Shown here in pieces: positions 11,997 through 24,486 of a DNA stretch of 64,000 bases. The stretch lies in contig CATNEN010000005.1 of assembly GCA_950097015.1 (NCBI GenBank), positions 744,001 to 808,000 on the forward strand, in the 5' to 3' direction. A program made the translations under genes and the position numbers. The DNA is from Macrostomum hystrix. Its lineage: Eukaryota > Platyhelminthes > Macrostomidae. The notes under the pieces were generated by a model, which saw nothing but the letters and a program-made list of their open reading frames with translations, made no database searches and was not told where the DNA came from. The stretch's first letter is position 1. Each line of letters opens with the position of its first letter.

Positions 11997-13640
11997 AGAA
12001 AGAGACGAGACTGAGGGGGGAGAAAGCGACGAGACTGAGGGGGGGGGAAAGATACGAGACTGAGGGGGAGAAAGAGACGAGACTGAGGGGGGAGAAAGAT
12101 ACGAGACTGAGGGAGGAGAAAGATACGAGTCTGAGGGGAGAGAAAGAGACGAGACTGAGGATGGAGAACGAGACGAGACTGAGGGGGAGAAAGAGACGAG
12201 ACTGAGGGGGAGAAAGAGACGAGACTGAGGGGGGAGAAAGATACGAGACTGAGGGGGGAGAAAGATACGAGACTGAGGGGGGAGAAAGATACGAGACTGA
12301 GGGGGGAGAAAGATACGAGACTGAGGGGGGAGAAAGATACGAGACTGAGGGAGGAGAAAGATACGAGTCTGAGGGGAGAGAAAGAGACGAGACTGAGGGT
12401 GGAGAACGAGACGAGACTGAGGGGGAGAAAGAGACGAGACTGAGGGGCGAGAAAGAGACGAGACTGAGGGGGAGAAAGAGACGAGACTGAGGGGGAGAAA
12501 GAGTCGAGACTGAGGGGGAGAAAGAGACGAGACTGAGGGTAGAAAGAGACGAGACTGAGGGGGGAGAAAGCGACGAGACTGAGGGGGGGGAAAGATACGA
12601 GACTGAGGGGGAGAAAGAGACGAGACTGAGGGGGGAGAAAGATACGAGACTGAGGGAGGAGAAAGATACGAGTCTGAGGGGAGAGAAAGAGACGAGACTG
12701 AGGATGGAGAACGAGACGAGACTGAGGGGGAGAAAGAGACGAGACTGAGGGGGAGAAAGATACGAGACTGAGGGGGGAGAAAGATACGAGACTGAGGGGG
12801 GAGAAAGATACGAGACTGAGGGGGGAGAAAGATACGAGACTGAGGGGGGAGAAAGATACGAGACTGAGGGGGGAGAAAGATACGAGACTGAGGGAGGAGA
12901 AAGATACGAGTCTGAGGGGAGAGAAAGAGACGAGACTGAGGGTGGAGAACGAGACGAGACTGAGGGGGAGAAAGAGACGAGACTGAGGGGCGAGAAAGAG
13001 ACGAGACTGAGGGGGAGAAAGAGACGAGACTGAGGGGGAGAAAGAGACGAGACTGAGGGGGAGAAAGTGACGAGACTGAGGGGGAGAAAGAGACGAGACT
13101 GAGGGGGAGAAAGAGACGAGACTGAGGGGGAGAAAGAGACGAGACTGAGGGGGAGAAAGAGACGAGACTGAGGGGGAGAAAGTGACGAGACTGAGGGGGA
13201 GAAAGATACGAGACTGAGGGGGAGAAAGATACGAGACTGAGGGAGGAGAAAGATACGAGTCTGAGGGGAGAGAAAGAGACGAGACTGAGGGTGGAGAACG
13301 AGACGAGACTGAGGGGGAGAAAGAGACGAGACTGAGGGGCGAGAAAGAGTCGAGACTGAGGGGGAGAAAGAGACGAGACTGAGGGGGAGAAAGAGACGAG
13401 ACTGAGGGGGAGAAAGAGTCGAGACTGAGGGGGAGAAAGAGACGAGACTGAGGGGGAGAAAGTGACGAGACTGAGGGGGAGAAAGAGACGAGACTGAGGG
13501 GGAGAAAGAGTCGAGACTGAGGGGGAGAAAGAGACGAGACTGAGGGGGAGAAAGAGACGAGACTGAGGGGGAGAAAGTGACGAGACTGAGGGGGAGAAAG
13601 ATACGAGACTGAGGGGAAAGAAAGAGACGAGATTGATGGT
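11997..13640 (+). repeat. GA-rich ~23-24-bp minisatellite with ~544-bp higher-order repeat
   Basis: The unit is built on GAGACTGAGGGGGAGAAAGA with a following GAC or TAC; variants include GGGTGGAGAACGAGACG and GAGTCTGAGGGGAGAG. The plus strand is roughly 90% purine. The run of variants at 11997-12180 is repeated in the same order at 12541-12722, and the marker GGGTGGAGAACGAGAC recurs at about 12399, 12942 and 13289, showing segmental duplication inside the array. The minus-strand open frames of 692 and 633 codons (Ser/Pro/Leu-rich) are low-complexity shadows. Confidence 0.93.
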
Positions 13641-14689
13641 AAGAAAGAGATGATATAGAGGGGGGGAGAAAGAGACAATTTAGAGGGGTAGAAAAAGACT
13701 GAATACGATAGAGAGAGATAGAGATGTCTCTCGTGGAGATAAAGATAATGGTGGCATAGATGGGGTAGAAAAAGACTTGGCACATGAGCACGATCCGGAT
13801 TACTCCAGACTCCATCTCCAAATGACTCCAAGCTCACAGAGCGCAGACTTGAGCAAGCGGCAAGTGGATGTTGCTAAGGTCTGGCCTGTGGCTAGAAAAC
13901 AGTATTAGAGCAGCAGCGGAAGAAAAGACCAAAGCAAATTTCTCGCGAAATGGTCGAAGCGTGAGAGACTGCAAATAGAACGGAAGCTGCCCGATTAGGC
14001 AGTTAGTTGAGTAAGAGAAGAGTCGGAGAGACAGATAGACTCAAGATAGCATCTCAAAAGTGGCATTCGATTCCAACTCTACAGCACCAGCCAATCCAAC
14101 AGTCCTTCGGTTTGTTCTCGACTTTGACGAAATTCACATTAACAACAACGAGGCAGTGAGTCCACAGTACTACAGACTTGTCATCATTAGGACCTGCGGA
14201 CGAATAGGGATAGGGGAGAGAGTGAGCAGGCGAGAGCTATAGGTGGAGGACATGAGCTAGAAAATGCGGCCCCCCCACTCGCTATTAGCAGCAAAGTCTT
14301 GTTCGAATCTAGAAATTGATAGATCTCAATTAAGACTAAAATTTCCGTACAGCTTCTGTTGCACTTTTAGACGGGCGGTAAGTTTTACAGCAATCAACGC
14401 TCATAATTTCTAGTTTTTTTACTTTTAAAAGCTATTTTTGCTTTACTGCAGTAGCGGAAATTGCCTATCTAGCCAGAGAATGTAGCAGAATTTGCATGGT
14501 TTCCGTTCTCACAATGACTTTTAACGCTGTGGGTGTAATACTTACAGAGGCCGTTATTCGTTATAATACCATACCCTTATTATTATGTGTGTCGCTTAGG
14601 GATTAACGAACATCGATCAATTCCTTCATCGCTCTTCCATTCAAACTGCTAATAAATCACTATTCCCAAATCTCAAAGCAGCATTCCCT
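13641..14689. other. No gene recognised; spacer between two arrays
   Basis: Unique sequence between the GA-rich array and the 30-bp array. A 60-codon open frame at 14060-14242 has no recognisable homology. A C tract occurs near 14270. Confidence 0.5.
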
Positions 14690-17600
14690 CTCTCCAAATC
14701 TCTCTCCATTAATCCCATTCTCTCTCCAAATCTCTCTCCATTAATCCCATTCCCACCAAATCTCTCTTGGTTAATTTTATTCTCTCTGACTAAATCTCTC
14801 TCCATTAATCCCATTTCCACTAAATCTCTCTCCATTAATCCGATTTTCACCAAATCTCTCTCCATTAATCCCATTCTCACCAAATCTCTCTCCATTAATC
14901 CGATTTTCACCAAATCTCTCTCCATTAATCCCATTCTCACCAAATCTCTCTCCATTAATCCCATTCTCACCAAATCTCTCTCCATTAATCCCATTCTCAC
15001 CAAATCTCTCTCCATTAATCCTAATCTCACCAAATCTCTCTCCATTAATCCCATTTTCACCAAATCTCTCTCCATTAATCCCATTCTCACCAAATCTCTC
15101 TCCATTAATCCCATTCTCACCAAATCTCTCTCCAATAATCCCATTTTCTCTTCAAATCTCTCTCCAATAATTCCATTCTCACCAAATCTCTCTCCATTAA
15201 TCCCATTCTCACCAAATCTCTCTCCAATAATCCCATTTTCTCTTCAAATCTCTCTTCGTTAATCCCATTCTCACCAAATCTCTCTCCATAATCCCATTCT
15301 CACCAAATCTCTCTCCATTAATTCCATTCTCACCAAATCTCTCTCCATTAATCCCATTCTCACTAAATATCTCTCCAATAATCCCATTCTCACCAAATCT
15401 CTCTCCATAATCCCATTCTCACCAAATCTCTCTCCATTAATCCCATTCTCACCAAATCTCTCTCCATTAATTCCATTCTCACCAAATCTCTCTCCATAAT
15501 CCCATTCTCACCAAATCTCTCTCCATAATCCCATTCTCACCAAATCTCTCTCCAATAATCCCATTCTCACCAAATCTCTCTCCAATAATCCCATTCTCAC
15601 CAAATCTCTCTCCAATAATCCCATTTTCTCTTCAAATCTCTCTCCAATAATCCCATTCTCACCAAATCTCTCTCCAATAATCCCATTTTCACTAAATCTC
15701 TCTCCAATAATCCCATTCTCTTCAAATCTCTCTTCGTTAATCCCATTCTCACCAAATCTCTCTCCAATAATCCCATTCTCACCAAATCTCTCTCCAATAA
15801 TCCCATTTTCACCAAATCTCTCTCCAATAATCCCATTCTCACCAAATCTCTCTCCAATAATCCCATTCTCTTCAAATCTCTCTTCGTTAATCCCATTCTC
15901 ACCAAATCTCTCTCCATTAATCCCATTCTCACCAAATCTCTCTCCAATAATCCCATTCTCACCAAATCTCTCTCCAATAATCCCATTCTCACCAAATCTC
16001 TCTCCAATAATCCCATTCTCACCAAATCTCTCTCCAATAATCCCATTCTCACCAAATCTCTCTCCATTAATCCCATTCTCACCAAATCTCTCTCCAATAA
16101 TCCCATTCTCACCAAATCTCTCTCCATTAATTCCATTCTCACCAAATCTCTCTCCATAATCCCATTCTCAATAATCCCATTCTCACCAAATCTCTCTCCA
16201 TTAATTCCATTCTCACCAAATCTCTCTCCATAATCCCATTCTCACCAAATCTCTCTCCATAATCCCATTCTCACCAAATCTCTCTCCAATAATCCCATTC
16301 TCACCAAATCTCTCTCCAATAATCCCATTCTCACCAAATCTCTCTCCATTAATCCCATTCTCACTAAATCTCTCTCCATAATCCCATTCTCACCAAATCT
16401 CTCTCCATAATCCCATTCTCACCAAATCTCTCTCCATAATCCCATTCTCACCAAATCTCTCTCCATAATCCCATTCTCACCAAATCTCTCTCCAATAATC
16501 CCATTCTCACCAAATCTCTCTCCAATAATCCCATTCTCACCAAATCTCTCTCCAATAATCCCATTTTCACCAAATCTCTCTCCAATAATCCCATTCTCTT
16601 CAAATCTCTCTTCGTTAATCCCATTCTCACCAAATCTCTCTCCAATAATCCCATTCTCACCAAATCTCTCTCCAATAATCCCATTCTCACCAAATCTCTC
16701 TCCAATAATCCCATTCTCACCAAATCTCTCTCCATTAATCCCATTCTCACCAAATCTCTCTCCAATAATCCCATTCTCACCAAATCTCTCTCCAATAATC
16801 CCATTTTCACCAAATCTCTCTCCAATAATCCCATTCTCTTCAAATCTCTCTTCGTTAATCCCATTCTCACCAAATCTCTCTCCAATAATCCCATTCTCAC
16901 CAAATCTCTCTCCAATAATCCCATTTTCACCAAATCTCTCTCCAATAATCCCATTCTCACCAAATCTCTCTCCAATAATCCCATTCTCTTCAAATCTCTC
17001 TTCGTTAATCCCATTCTCACCAAATCTCTCTCCATTAATCCCATTCTCACCAAATCTCTCTCCAATAATCCCATTCTCACCAAATCTCTCTCCAATAATC
17101 CCATTCTCACCAAATCTCTCTCCAATAATCCCATTCTCACCAAATCTCTCTCCAATAATCCCATTCTCACCAAATCTCTCTCCATTAATCCCATTCTCAC
17201 CAAATCTCTCTCCAATAATCCCATTCTCACCAAATCTCTCTCCATTAATTCCATTCTCACCAAATCTCTCTCCATAATCCCATTCTCAATAATCCCATTC
17301 TCACCAAATCTCTCTCCATTAATTCCATTCTCACCAAATCTCTCTCCATAATCCCATTCTCACCAAATCTCTCTCCATAATCCCATTCTCACCAAATCTC
17401 TCTCCAATAATCCCATTCTCACCAAATCTCTCTCCAATAATCCCATTCTCACCAAATCTCTCTCCATTAATCCCATTCTCACTAAATCTCTCTCCATAAT
17501 CCCATTCTCACCAAATCTCTCTCCATAATCCCATTCTCACCAAATCTCTCTCCATAATCCCATTCTCACCAAATCTCTCTCCATAATCCCATTCTCACCA

Positions 17601-20600
17601 AATCTCTCTCCATTAATCCCATTCTCACTAAATCTCTCTCCATAATCCCATTCTCACCAAATCTCTCTCCATAATCCCATTCTCACCAAATCTCTCTCCA
17701 TTAATCCCATTCTCACCAAATCTCTCTCCATTAATCCCATTCTCACCAAATCTCTCTCCATTAATCCCATTCTCACCAAATCTCTCTCCATTAATCCCAT
17801 TCTCACTAAATATCTCTCCATTAATCCCATTCTCACCAAATCTCTCTCCATTAATCCCATTCTCACCAAATCTCTCTCCAATAATCCCATTCTCACCAAA
17901 TCTCTCTCCATTAATCCCATTCTCACCAAATCTCTCTCCAATAATCCCATTCTCACCAAATCTCTCTCCATTAATTCCATTCTCACCAAATCTCTCTCCA
18001 TAATCCCATTCTCAATAATCCCATTCTCACCAAATCTCTCTCCATTAATTCCATTCTCACCAAATCTCTCTCCATAATCCCATTCTCACCAAATCTCTCT
18101 CCATAATCCCATTCTCACCAAATCTCTCTCCAATAATCCCATTCTCACCAAATCTCTCTCCAATAATCCCATTCTCACCAAATCTCTCTCCATTAATCCC
18201 ATTCTCACTCAAATCTCTCTCCATAATCCCATTCTCACCAAATCTCTCTCCATAATCCCATTCTCACCAAATCTCTCTCCATAATCCCATTCTCACCAAA
18301 TCTCTCTCCATAATCCCATTCTCACCAAATCTCTCTCCAATAATCCCATTCTCACCAAATCTCTCTCCAATAATCCCATTCTCACCAAATCTCTCTCCAA
18401 TAATCCCATTTTCACCAAATCTCTCTCCAATAATCCCATTCTCTTCAAATCTCTCTTCGTTAATCCCATTCTCACCAAATCTCTCTCCAATAATCCCATT
18501 CTCACCAAATCTCTCTCCAATAATCCCATTCTCACCAAATCTCTCTCCAATAATCCCATTCTCACCAAATCTCTCTCCATTAATCCCATTCTCACCAAAT
18601 CTCTCTCCAATAATCCCATTCTCACCAAATCTCTCTCCAATAATCCCATTTTCACCAAATCTCTCTCCAATAATCCCATTCTCTTCAAATCTCTCTTCGT
18701 TAATCCCATTCTCACCAAATCTCTCTCCAATAATCCCATTCTCACCAAATCTCTCTCCAATAATCCCATTTTCACCAAATCTCTCTCCAATAATCCCATT
18801 CTCACCAAATCTCTCTCCAATAATCCCATTCTCTTCAAATCTCTCTTCGTTAATCCCATTCTCACCAAATCTCTCTCCATTAATCCCATTCTCACCAAAT
18901 CTCTCTCCAATAATCCCATTCTCACCAAATCTCTCTCCAATAATCCCATTCTCACCAAATCTCTCTCCAATAATCCCATTCTCACCAAATCTCTCTCCAA
19001 TAATCCCATTCTCACCAAATCTCTCTCCATTAATCCCATTCTCACCAAATCTCTCTCCAATAATCCCATTCTCACCAAATCTCTCTCCATTAATTCCATT
19101 CTCACCAAATCTCTCTCCATAATCCCATTCTCAATAATCCCATTCTCACCAAATCTCTCTCCATTAATTCCATTCTCACCAAATCTCTCTCCATAATCCC
19201 ATTCTCACCAAATCTCTCTCCATAATCCCATTCTCACCAAATCTCTCTCCAATAATCCCATTCTCACCAAATCTCTCTCCAATAATCCCATTCTCACCAA
19301 ATCTCTCTCCATTAATCCCATTCTCACTAAATCTCTCTCCATAATCCCATTCTCACCAAATCTCTCTCCATAATCCCATTCTCACCAAATCTCTCTCCAT
19401 AATCCCATTCTCACCAAATCTCTCTCCATAATCCCATTCTCACCAAATCTCTCTCCATTAATCCCATTCTCACTAAATCTCTCTCCATAATCCCATTCTC
19501 ACCAAATCTCTCTCCATAATCCCATTCTCACCAAATCTCTCTCCATTAATCCCATTCTCACCAAATCTCTCTCCATTAATCCCATTCTCACCAAATCTCT
19601 CTCCATTAATCCCATTCTCACCAAATCTCTCTCCATTAATCCCATTCTCACTAAATATCTCTCCATTAATCCCATTCTCACCAAATCTCTCTCCATTAAT
19701 CCCATTCTCACCAAATCTCTCTCCAATAATCCCATTCTCACCAAATCTCTCTCCATTAATCCCATTCTCACCAAATCTCTCTCCATTAATCCCATTCTCA
19801 CTAAATATCTCTCCATTAATCCCATTCTCACCAAATCTCTCTCCATAATCCCATTCTCACCAAATCTCTCTCCATTAATCCCATTCTCACCAAATCTCTC
19901 TCCATTAATCCCATTCTCACCAAATCTCTCTCCATTAATCCCATTCTCACTAAATATCTCTCCATTAATCCCATTCTCACCAAATCTCTCTCCATTAATC
20001 CCATTCTCACCAAATCTCTCTCCAATAATCCCATTCTCACCAAATCTCTCTCCATTAATCCCATTCTCACCAAATCTCTCTCCATTAATCCCATTCTCAC
20101 TAAATATCTCTCCATTAATCCCATTCTCACCAAATCTCTCTCCATTAATCCCATTCTCACTAAATATCTCTCCAATAATCCCATTCTCACCAAATCTCTC
20201 TCCATTAATGTCATTTTCACCAAATCTCTCTCCAATAATCCCATTCTCACCAAATCGCTCTCCAATAATCCCATTCTCACCAAATCTCTCTCCATTAATC
20301 CCATTCTCACCAAATCTCTCTCCAATAATCCCATTCTCAGCAAATCTCTCTCCAATAATCCCATTCTCACCAAATCTCTCTCCAATAATCCCATTCTCAC
20401 CAAATCTCTCTCCATAATCCCATTCTCACCAAATCTCTCTCCAATAATCCCATTCTCACCAAATCTCTCTCCATTAATTCCATTCTCACCAAATCTCTCT
20501 CCATAATCCCATTCTCACCAAATCTCTCTCCATAATCCCATTCTCACCAAATCTCTCTCCAATAATCCCATTCTCACCAAATCTCTCTCCAATAATCCCA

Positions 20601-20775
20601 TTCTCACCAAATCTCTCTCCAATAATCCCATTCTCACCAAATCTCTCTCCATTAATCCCATTCTCACCAAATCTCTCTCCAATAATCCCATTCTCACCAA
20701 ATCTCTCTCCAATAATCCCATTCTCACCAAATCTCTCTCCATTAATCCCACTCTCACCATTAATCCCACTCTCAA
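14690..20775 (+). repeat. Large 30-bp satellite array, ~200 copies, ~1,845-bp higher-order repeat
   Basis: The unit contains CACCAAATCTCTCTCCAATA followed by ATCCCATTCT. Main variants are CCATTAATCC, CCATAATCC (29 bp), CTTCAAATCTCTCTTCG and CACTAAATATC. A truncated junction, CCATTCTCAATAATCC, recurs near 16165, 17282, 18007 and 19127. The blocks ending at 17275 and 19120 are near-identical over their variant order, as are those ending at 16157 and 18001, giving an offset of 1,844-1,845 bp. Because 30 is a multiple of three, the minus strand shows open frames of a (MGLLERDLVR)n decapeptide broken by the 29-bp variants; I treat these as non-coding. Confidence 0.95.
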
Positions 20776-21204
20776 TTTGAATCTATAAAAATATGGAAAA
20801 TCATAACAGATTCTATTTAAGATAGCTCTTTGTATTTAGATTTTTTTTAGTTTTTGTGTCTGTCGTAGGCTATTTTAAAGATATTGCTTTCACGTAGGGG
20901 TAATGTCTGCAAATGGAAAGCAACAACACCGATTTAATGGATAAATTATAGCACTGATCTTCTCAAACTAGAAATATCCTAAACAGTAGGAAGTGAGAGC
21001 TGCAAAAAGGGTAGGCCGAAATGGGAATTAAAAAATCTTCTTACACACATATACATATACATATAATCAATTGAACAAACATTTTTTCTTATATTTACTA
21101 TGAGTAGGATGTTCAAAAAATAAAATTATTGGCTCGTACACTGAATTGTATTTTTTCTAAATCCATAATATTTTAAATTACCCGAAAAATATGTGACTGT
21201 TAAG
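20776..21204. other. No gene recognised; AT-rich spacer
   Basis: AT-rich unique DNA between two arrays. It includes a short ACATATAC-type run near 21045-21065. No homology seen. Confidence 0.5.
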
Positions 21205-22290
21205 AATTGCTATTCAAACAGGTGAGATTGCTGATTGATTGAGAATTATAATTCAAACAGGTGAGATTGCTGATTGATTGAGAATTATAATTCAAACAGG
21301 TGAGATTGCTGATTGATTGAGAATTATAATTCAAACAGGTGAGATTGCTGATTGATTGAGAATTATAATTCAAACAGGTGAGATTGCTGATTGATTGAGA
21401 ATTATAATTCAAACAGGTGAGATTGCTGATTGATTGAGAATTATAATTCAAACAGGTGAGATTGCTGATTGATTGAGAATTGCAATTCAAACAGGTGAGA
21501 TTGCTGATTGATTGAGAATTGCAATTCAAACAGGTGAGATTGCTGATTGATTGAGAATTGCAATTCAAACAGGTGAGATTGCTGATTGATTGAGAATTGC
21601 AATTCAAACAGGTGAGATTGCTGATTGATTGAGAATTGCAATTCAAACAGGTGAGATTGCTGATTGATTGAGAATTGTAATTCAAACAGGTGAGATTGCT
21701 GATTGATTGAGAATTGCAATTCAAACAGGTGAGATTGCTGATCGATTGAGAATTGCAATTCAAACAGGTGAGATTGCTGATTGATTGAGAATTGCAATTC
21801 AAACAGGTGAGATTGCTGATTGATTGAGAATTGCAATTCAAACAGGTGAGATTGCTGATTGATTGAGAATTGCAATTCAAACAGGTGAGATTGCTGATTG
21901 ATTGAGAATTGCAATTCAAACAGGTGAGATTGCTGATTGATTGAGAATTGCAATTCAAACAGGTGAGATTGCTGATTGATTGAGAATTGTAATTCAAACA
22001 GGTGAGATTGCTGATTGATTGAGAATTGCAATTCAAACAGGTGAGATTGCTGATTGATTGAGAATTGCTACTCAAACAGGTGAGATTGCTGATTGATTGA
22101 GAATTGCAATTCAAACAGGTGAGATTGCTGATTGATTGAGAATTGCAATTCAAACAGGTGAGATTGCTGATTGATTGAGAATTGCAATTCAAACAGGTGA
22201 GATTGCTGATTGATTGAGAATTGCAATTCAAACAGGTGAGATTGCTGATTGATTGAGAATTGCAATTCAAACAGGTGAGATTGCTGATTT
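21205..22290 (+). repeat. 39-bp minisatellite, ~27 copies, with palindromic core and donor-like motif
   Basis: The unit reads CAGGTGAGATTGCTGATTGA, then TTGAGAATTGCAATTCAAA. Each unit carries a 12-bp perfect palindrome, GAATTGCAATTC in most copies and GAATTATAATTC in six consecutive copies at the left end. CAG|GTGAGA in every unit matches a 5' splice-site consensus. The period is a multiple of three, so minus-strand frames stay open (NLTCLNCNSQSIS repeats); these are not called as genes. Confidence 0.95.
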
Positions 22291-22611
22291 AGTCTTCTCA
22301 AAGGAGTGGTGAGATTGACGTGATAAGAAATCGAACCCATGACCGAGTTAATATGTACAGACGTGTATATTCTCATGGATTAGCTGTTGCCTCACATTTC
22401 GACCAAGACTTGTTTGTCGAGCCTGACTTTAACGAATTCATCATAAATTTGACTTAGCACCCGTAACACTTGTTATTGGACAAATAAATCTGACTAAAGA
22501 TAACACTAATACTATGATGGACAGGTTCAAAAGTCTAGCGCGATACGGTGTAAGTTTACACTTAGAGAAAATGTTTTCCGTTGAAGCATGATATTCTACT
22601 AGAAAAGACAA
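22291..22611. other. Spacer with a tRNA box B-like fragment
   Basis: At about 22326-22350 the minus strand reads CTCGGTCATGGGTTCGATTT, a box B-like motif. It resembles the GAGTGGTCATGAGTTCG sequence near 34670-34690. It is probably a SINE fragment. No coding signal. Confidence 0.35.
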
Positions 22612-23375
22612 GAAATGGGGTGAGATTGTATGAGATGGGGTGAGATTGGGTGAAATGGGGTGAGATTGGGTAAAATGGGGTGAGATTGGGTGAAATGGGG
22701 TGAGATTGGGTGAAATGGGGTGAGATTGTGTGAGATAGGGTGAGATTGGGTGAAATGGGGTGAGATTGGGTGAGTTGGGGTGAGATTGGATGAGATGGGG
22801 TGAGATTGTGTGAGATGGGGTGAGATTGGGTGAGTTGGGGTGAGATTGTATGAGATGGGGTGAGATTGGGTGAAGTGGGGTGAGATTGGGTGAAATGGGG
22901 TGAGATTGGGTGAGTTGGGGTGAGATTGTGTGAGATGGGGTGAAATTGGGTGAAATGGGGCGAGATTGGGTGAAATGGGGTGAGATCGAATGAGATGAGG
23001 TGAGATTGGGTGAGATCGAATGAGATGAGGTGAGATTGGGTGAGATCGAATGAGATAAGGTGAGATTGGGTGAGATCGGATGAGATGAGGTGAGATTGGG
23101 TGAGATCGGATGAGATGAGGTGAGATTGGGTGAGATCGGATGAGATGAGGTGAGATTGGGTGAGATCGGATGAGATGAGGTGAGATTGGGTGAGATCGGA
23201 TGAGATGAGGTGAGATTGGGTGAGATCGGATGAGATTAGGTGAGATTGGGTGAGATCGGATGAGATGAGGTGAGATTGGGTGAGATCGGATGAGATGAGG
23301 TGAGATTGGGTGAGATCGGATGAGATGAGGTGAGATTGGGTGAGATCGGATGAGATGAGGTGAGATTGGGTGAGA
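22612..23375 (+). repeat. 30-bp minisatellite of GGTGAGATTGGG type, ~25 copies
   Basis: The left half uses GGGGTGAGATTGGGTGAAAT with variants TGAGTT and TGTGTGAGAT. The right half uses GAGGTGAGATTGGGTGAGAT then CGGATGAGAT, very homogeneous at exactly 30 bp. The donor-like GGTGAGAT appears twice per period. The minus-strand open frame (SHLISSDLTQ repeats) is a period artefact. Confidence 0.95.
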
Positions 23376-23812
23376 CTTCTGACATTTTGTTCAGATTTCC
23401 GCATTCAGTTCACAGCAAGAAAACTGCTAATGCACGACTGTATAAAATTTTCTGGCTAACGAAAAATAGCTTTCAGTTGGACTATATTCTCAATCTTATC
23501 ACCTTATCAGTCAGGCAGGTCGAAATAAGATTGGACAGTTTTTGTGTTTGATTTGCAACTCATGGGACTCATGTGCTTGGCTGCTTTGGATGCTGAGTAC
23601 TGATAAGGGCGGCGGTGTTGATTGAGCATAGTAAAGTAGCCTTGAGCACAAGTCATACCAGAGATGTAAGGGTGAAATATGCGAATGAGCACGCTAAGTC
23701 ACGTGAGCTGAAACTGCGAATCTGAGCACGTGTCGATTGGACATGGAAACCATTTTTGAGCAGTTTTTTTGTTTGGAGAGCAGAGAATGTCAGTCTGATT
23801 AAAAACTTCAGG
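23376..23812. other. No gene recognised
   Basis: Unique spacer between two arrays. Short open frames on both strands have no recognised homology. It could contain 5' non-coding sequence of the downstream kinase gene, but no donor/acceptor pair can be assigned with confidence. Confidence 0.4.
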
Positions 23813-24285
23813 AATGTGAAGCTTCAGGGATGTTAAGCTTCAGGGATGCAAAACTTCAGGGATGGGAAACTCAAACTCAAACTTCAGGGAAGTGAAACTT
23901 CAGGGATGTTAGGCTTCAGGGATGTGAAACTTCACGGATATGAAGCTTCAGGGATGTGAAACTTCAGGGAAGTGAAACTTCAGGGAAGTGAAACTTCAGG
24001 GAAGTGAAACTTCAGGGAAGTGAAACTTCAGGGAAGTGAAACTTCAAGGAAGTGAAACTTCAGGGAAGTGAAACTTCAGGGATGTGAAACTTCAGGGAAG
24101 TGAAACTTCAGGGAAGTGAAACTTCAGGGAAGTGAAACTTCAGGGAAGTGAAACTTCAGGGAAGTGAAACTTCAGGGAAGTGAAACTTCAGGGAAGTGAA
24201 ACTTCAGGGATGTGAAACTTCAGGGAAGTGAAACTTCAGGGAAGTGAAACTTCAGGGAAGTGAAACTTCAGGGAAGTGAAACTTT
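23813..24285 (+). repeat. 16-bp minisatellite (GAAACTTCAGGGAAGT) just upstream of the PKG start
   Basis: The unit GAAACTTCAGGGAAGT is repeated about 29 times. The left part is more variable (GATGTTAAGCTTCAGG, GATGTGAAACTTC). The array ends about 200 bp before the kinase ATG, so it probably lies in the promoter or 5' UTR/intron of that gene. Confidence 0.93.
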
Positions 24286-24486
24286 AATGATTGCACTTTT
24301 TGTAAAATAATCTTTTCGGAGTGAGAGTTTTATACTATTTGGTTTTGGCTTAGTTTCAGTTCAATAACTATTGCAGTTGTGATAGTTCCAACAAACTCGC
24401 TGATTGGCTTTCTAGGAAATGTTTCCACACACAATGCGCTACCCACCCCCCGCCAATCGCTCGGAAAGACCCCATAGCAACCAGCC
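24286..24486 (+). promoter_or_regulatory. Candidate PKG promoter / 5' UTR region
   Basis: About 200 bp of unique sequence separates the 16-bp array from the PKG start codon. It contains an inverted CCAAT box (GATTGGC near 24402) and a TATACTATTT-like AT stretch near 24331. Assignment as promoter rests on position and these weak motifs only. Confidence 0.3.

Noticed and set aside
11743-13837. Minus-strand open frames of 692 and 633 codons, Ser/Pro/Leu-rich
   Set aside because: They coincide with the GA-rich array. The residues repeat with the DNA period, two frames are open at once, and there is no domain or splice structure.
21205-22290. CRISPR-like direct repeats
   Set aside because: There are no unique spacers between repeats, and the context is eukaryotic; these are head-to-tail minisatellites. 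The same applies to all arrays here.
21200-22376. Minus-strand 356-, 196- and 102-codon frames with NCNSQSISNLTCL-type repeats
   Set aside because: 39 is divisible by three, so stop-free frames are expected in any such array. Different frames are open over the same DNA.
22562-23404. 280-codon minus-strand frame (SHLISSDLTQ repeats)
   Set aside because: Shadow of the 30-bp GGTGAGATTGGG array; no unique protein-like segment.
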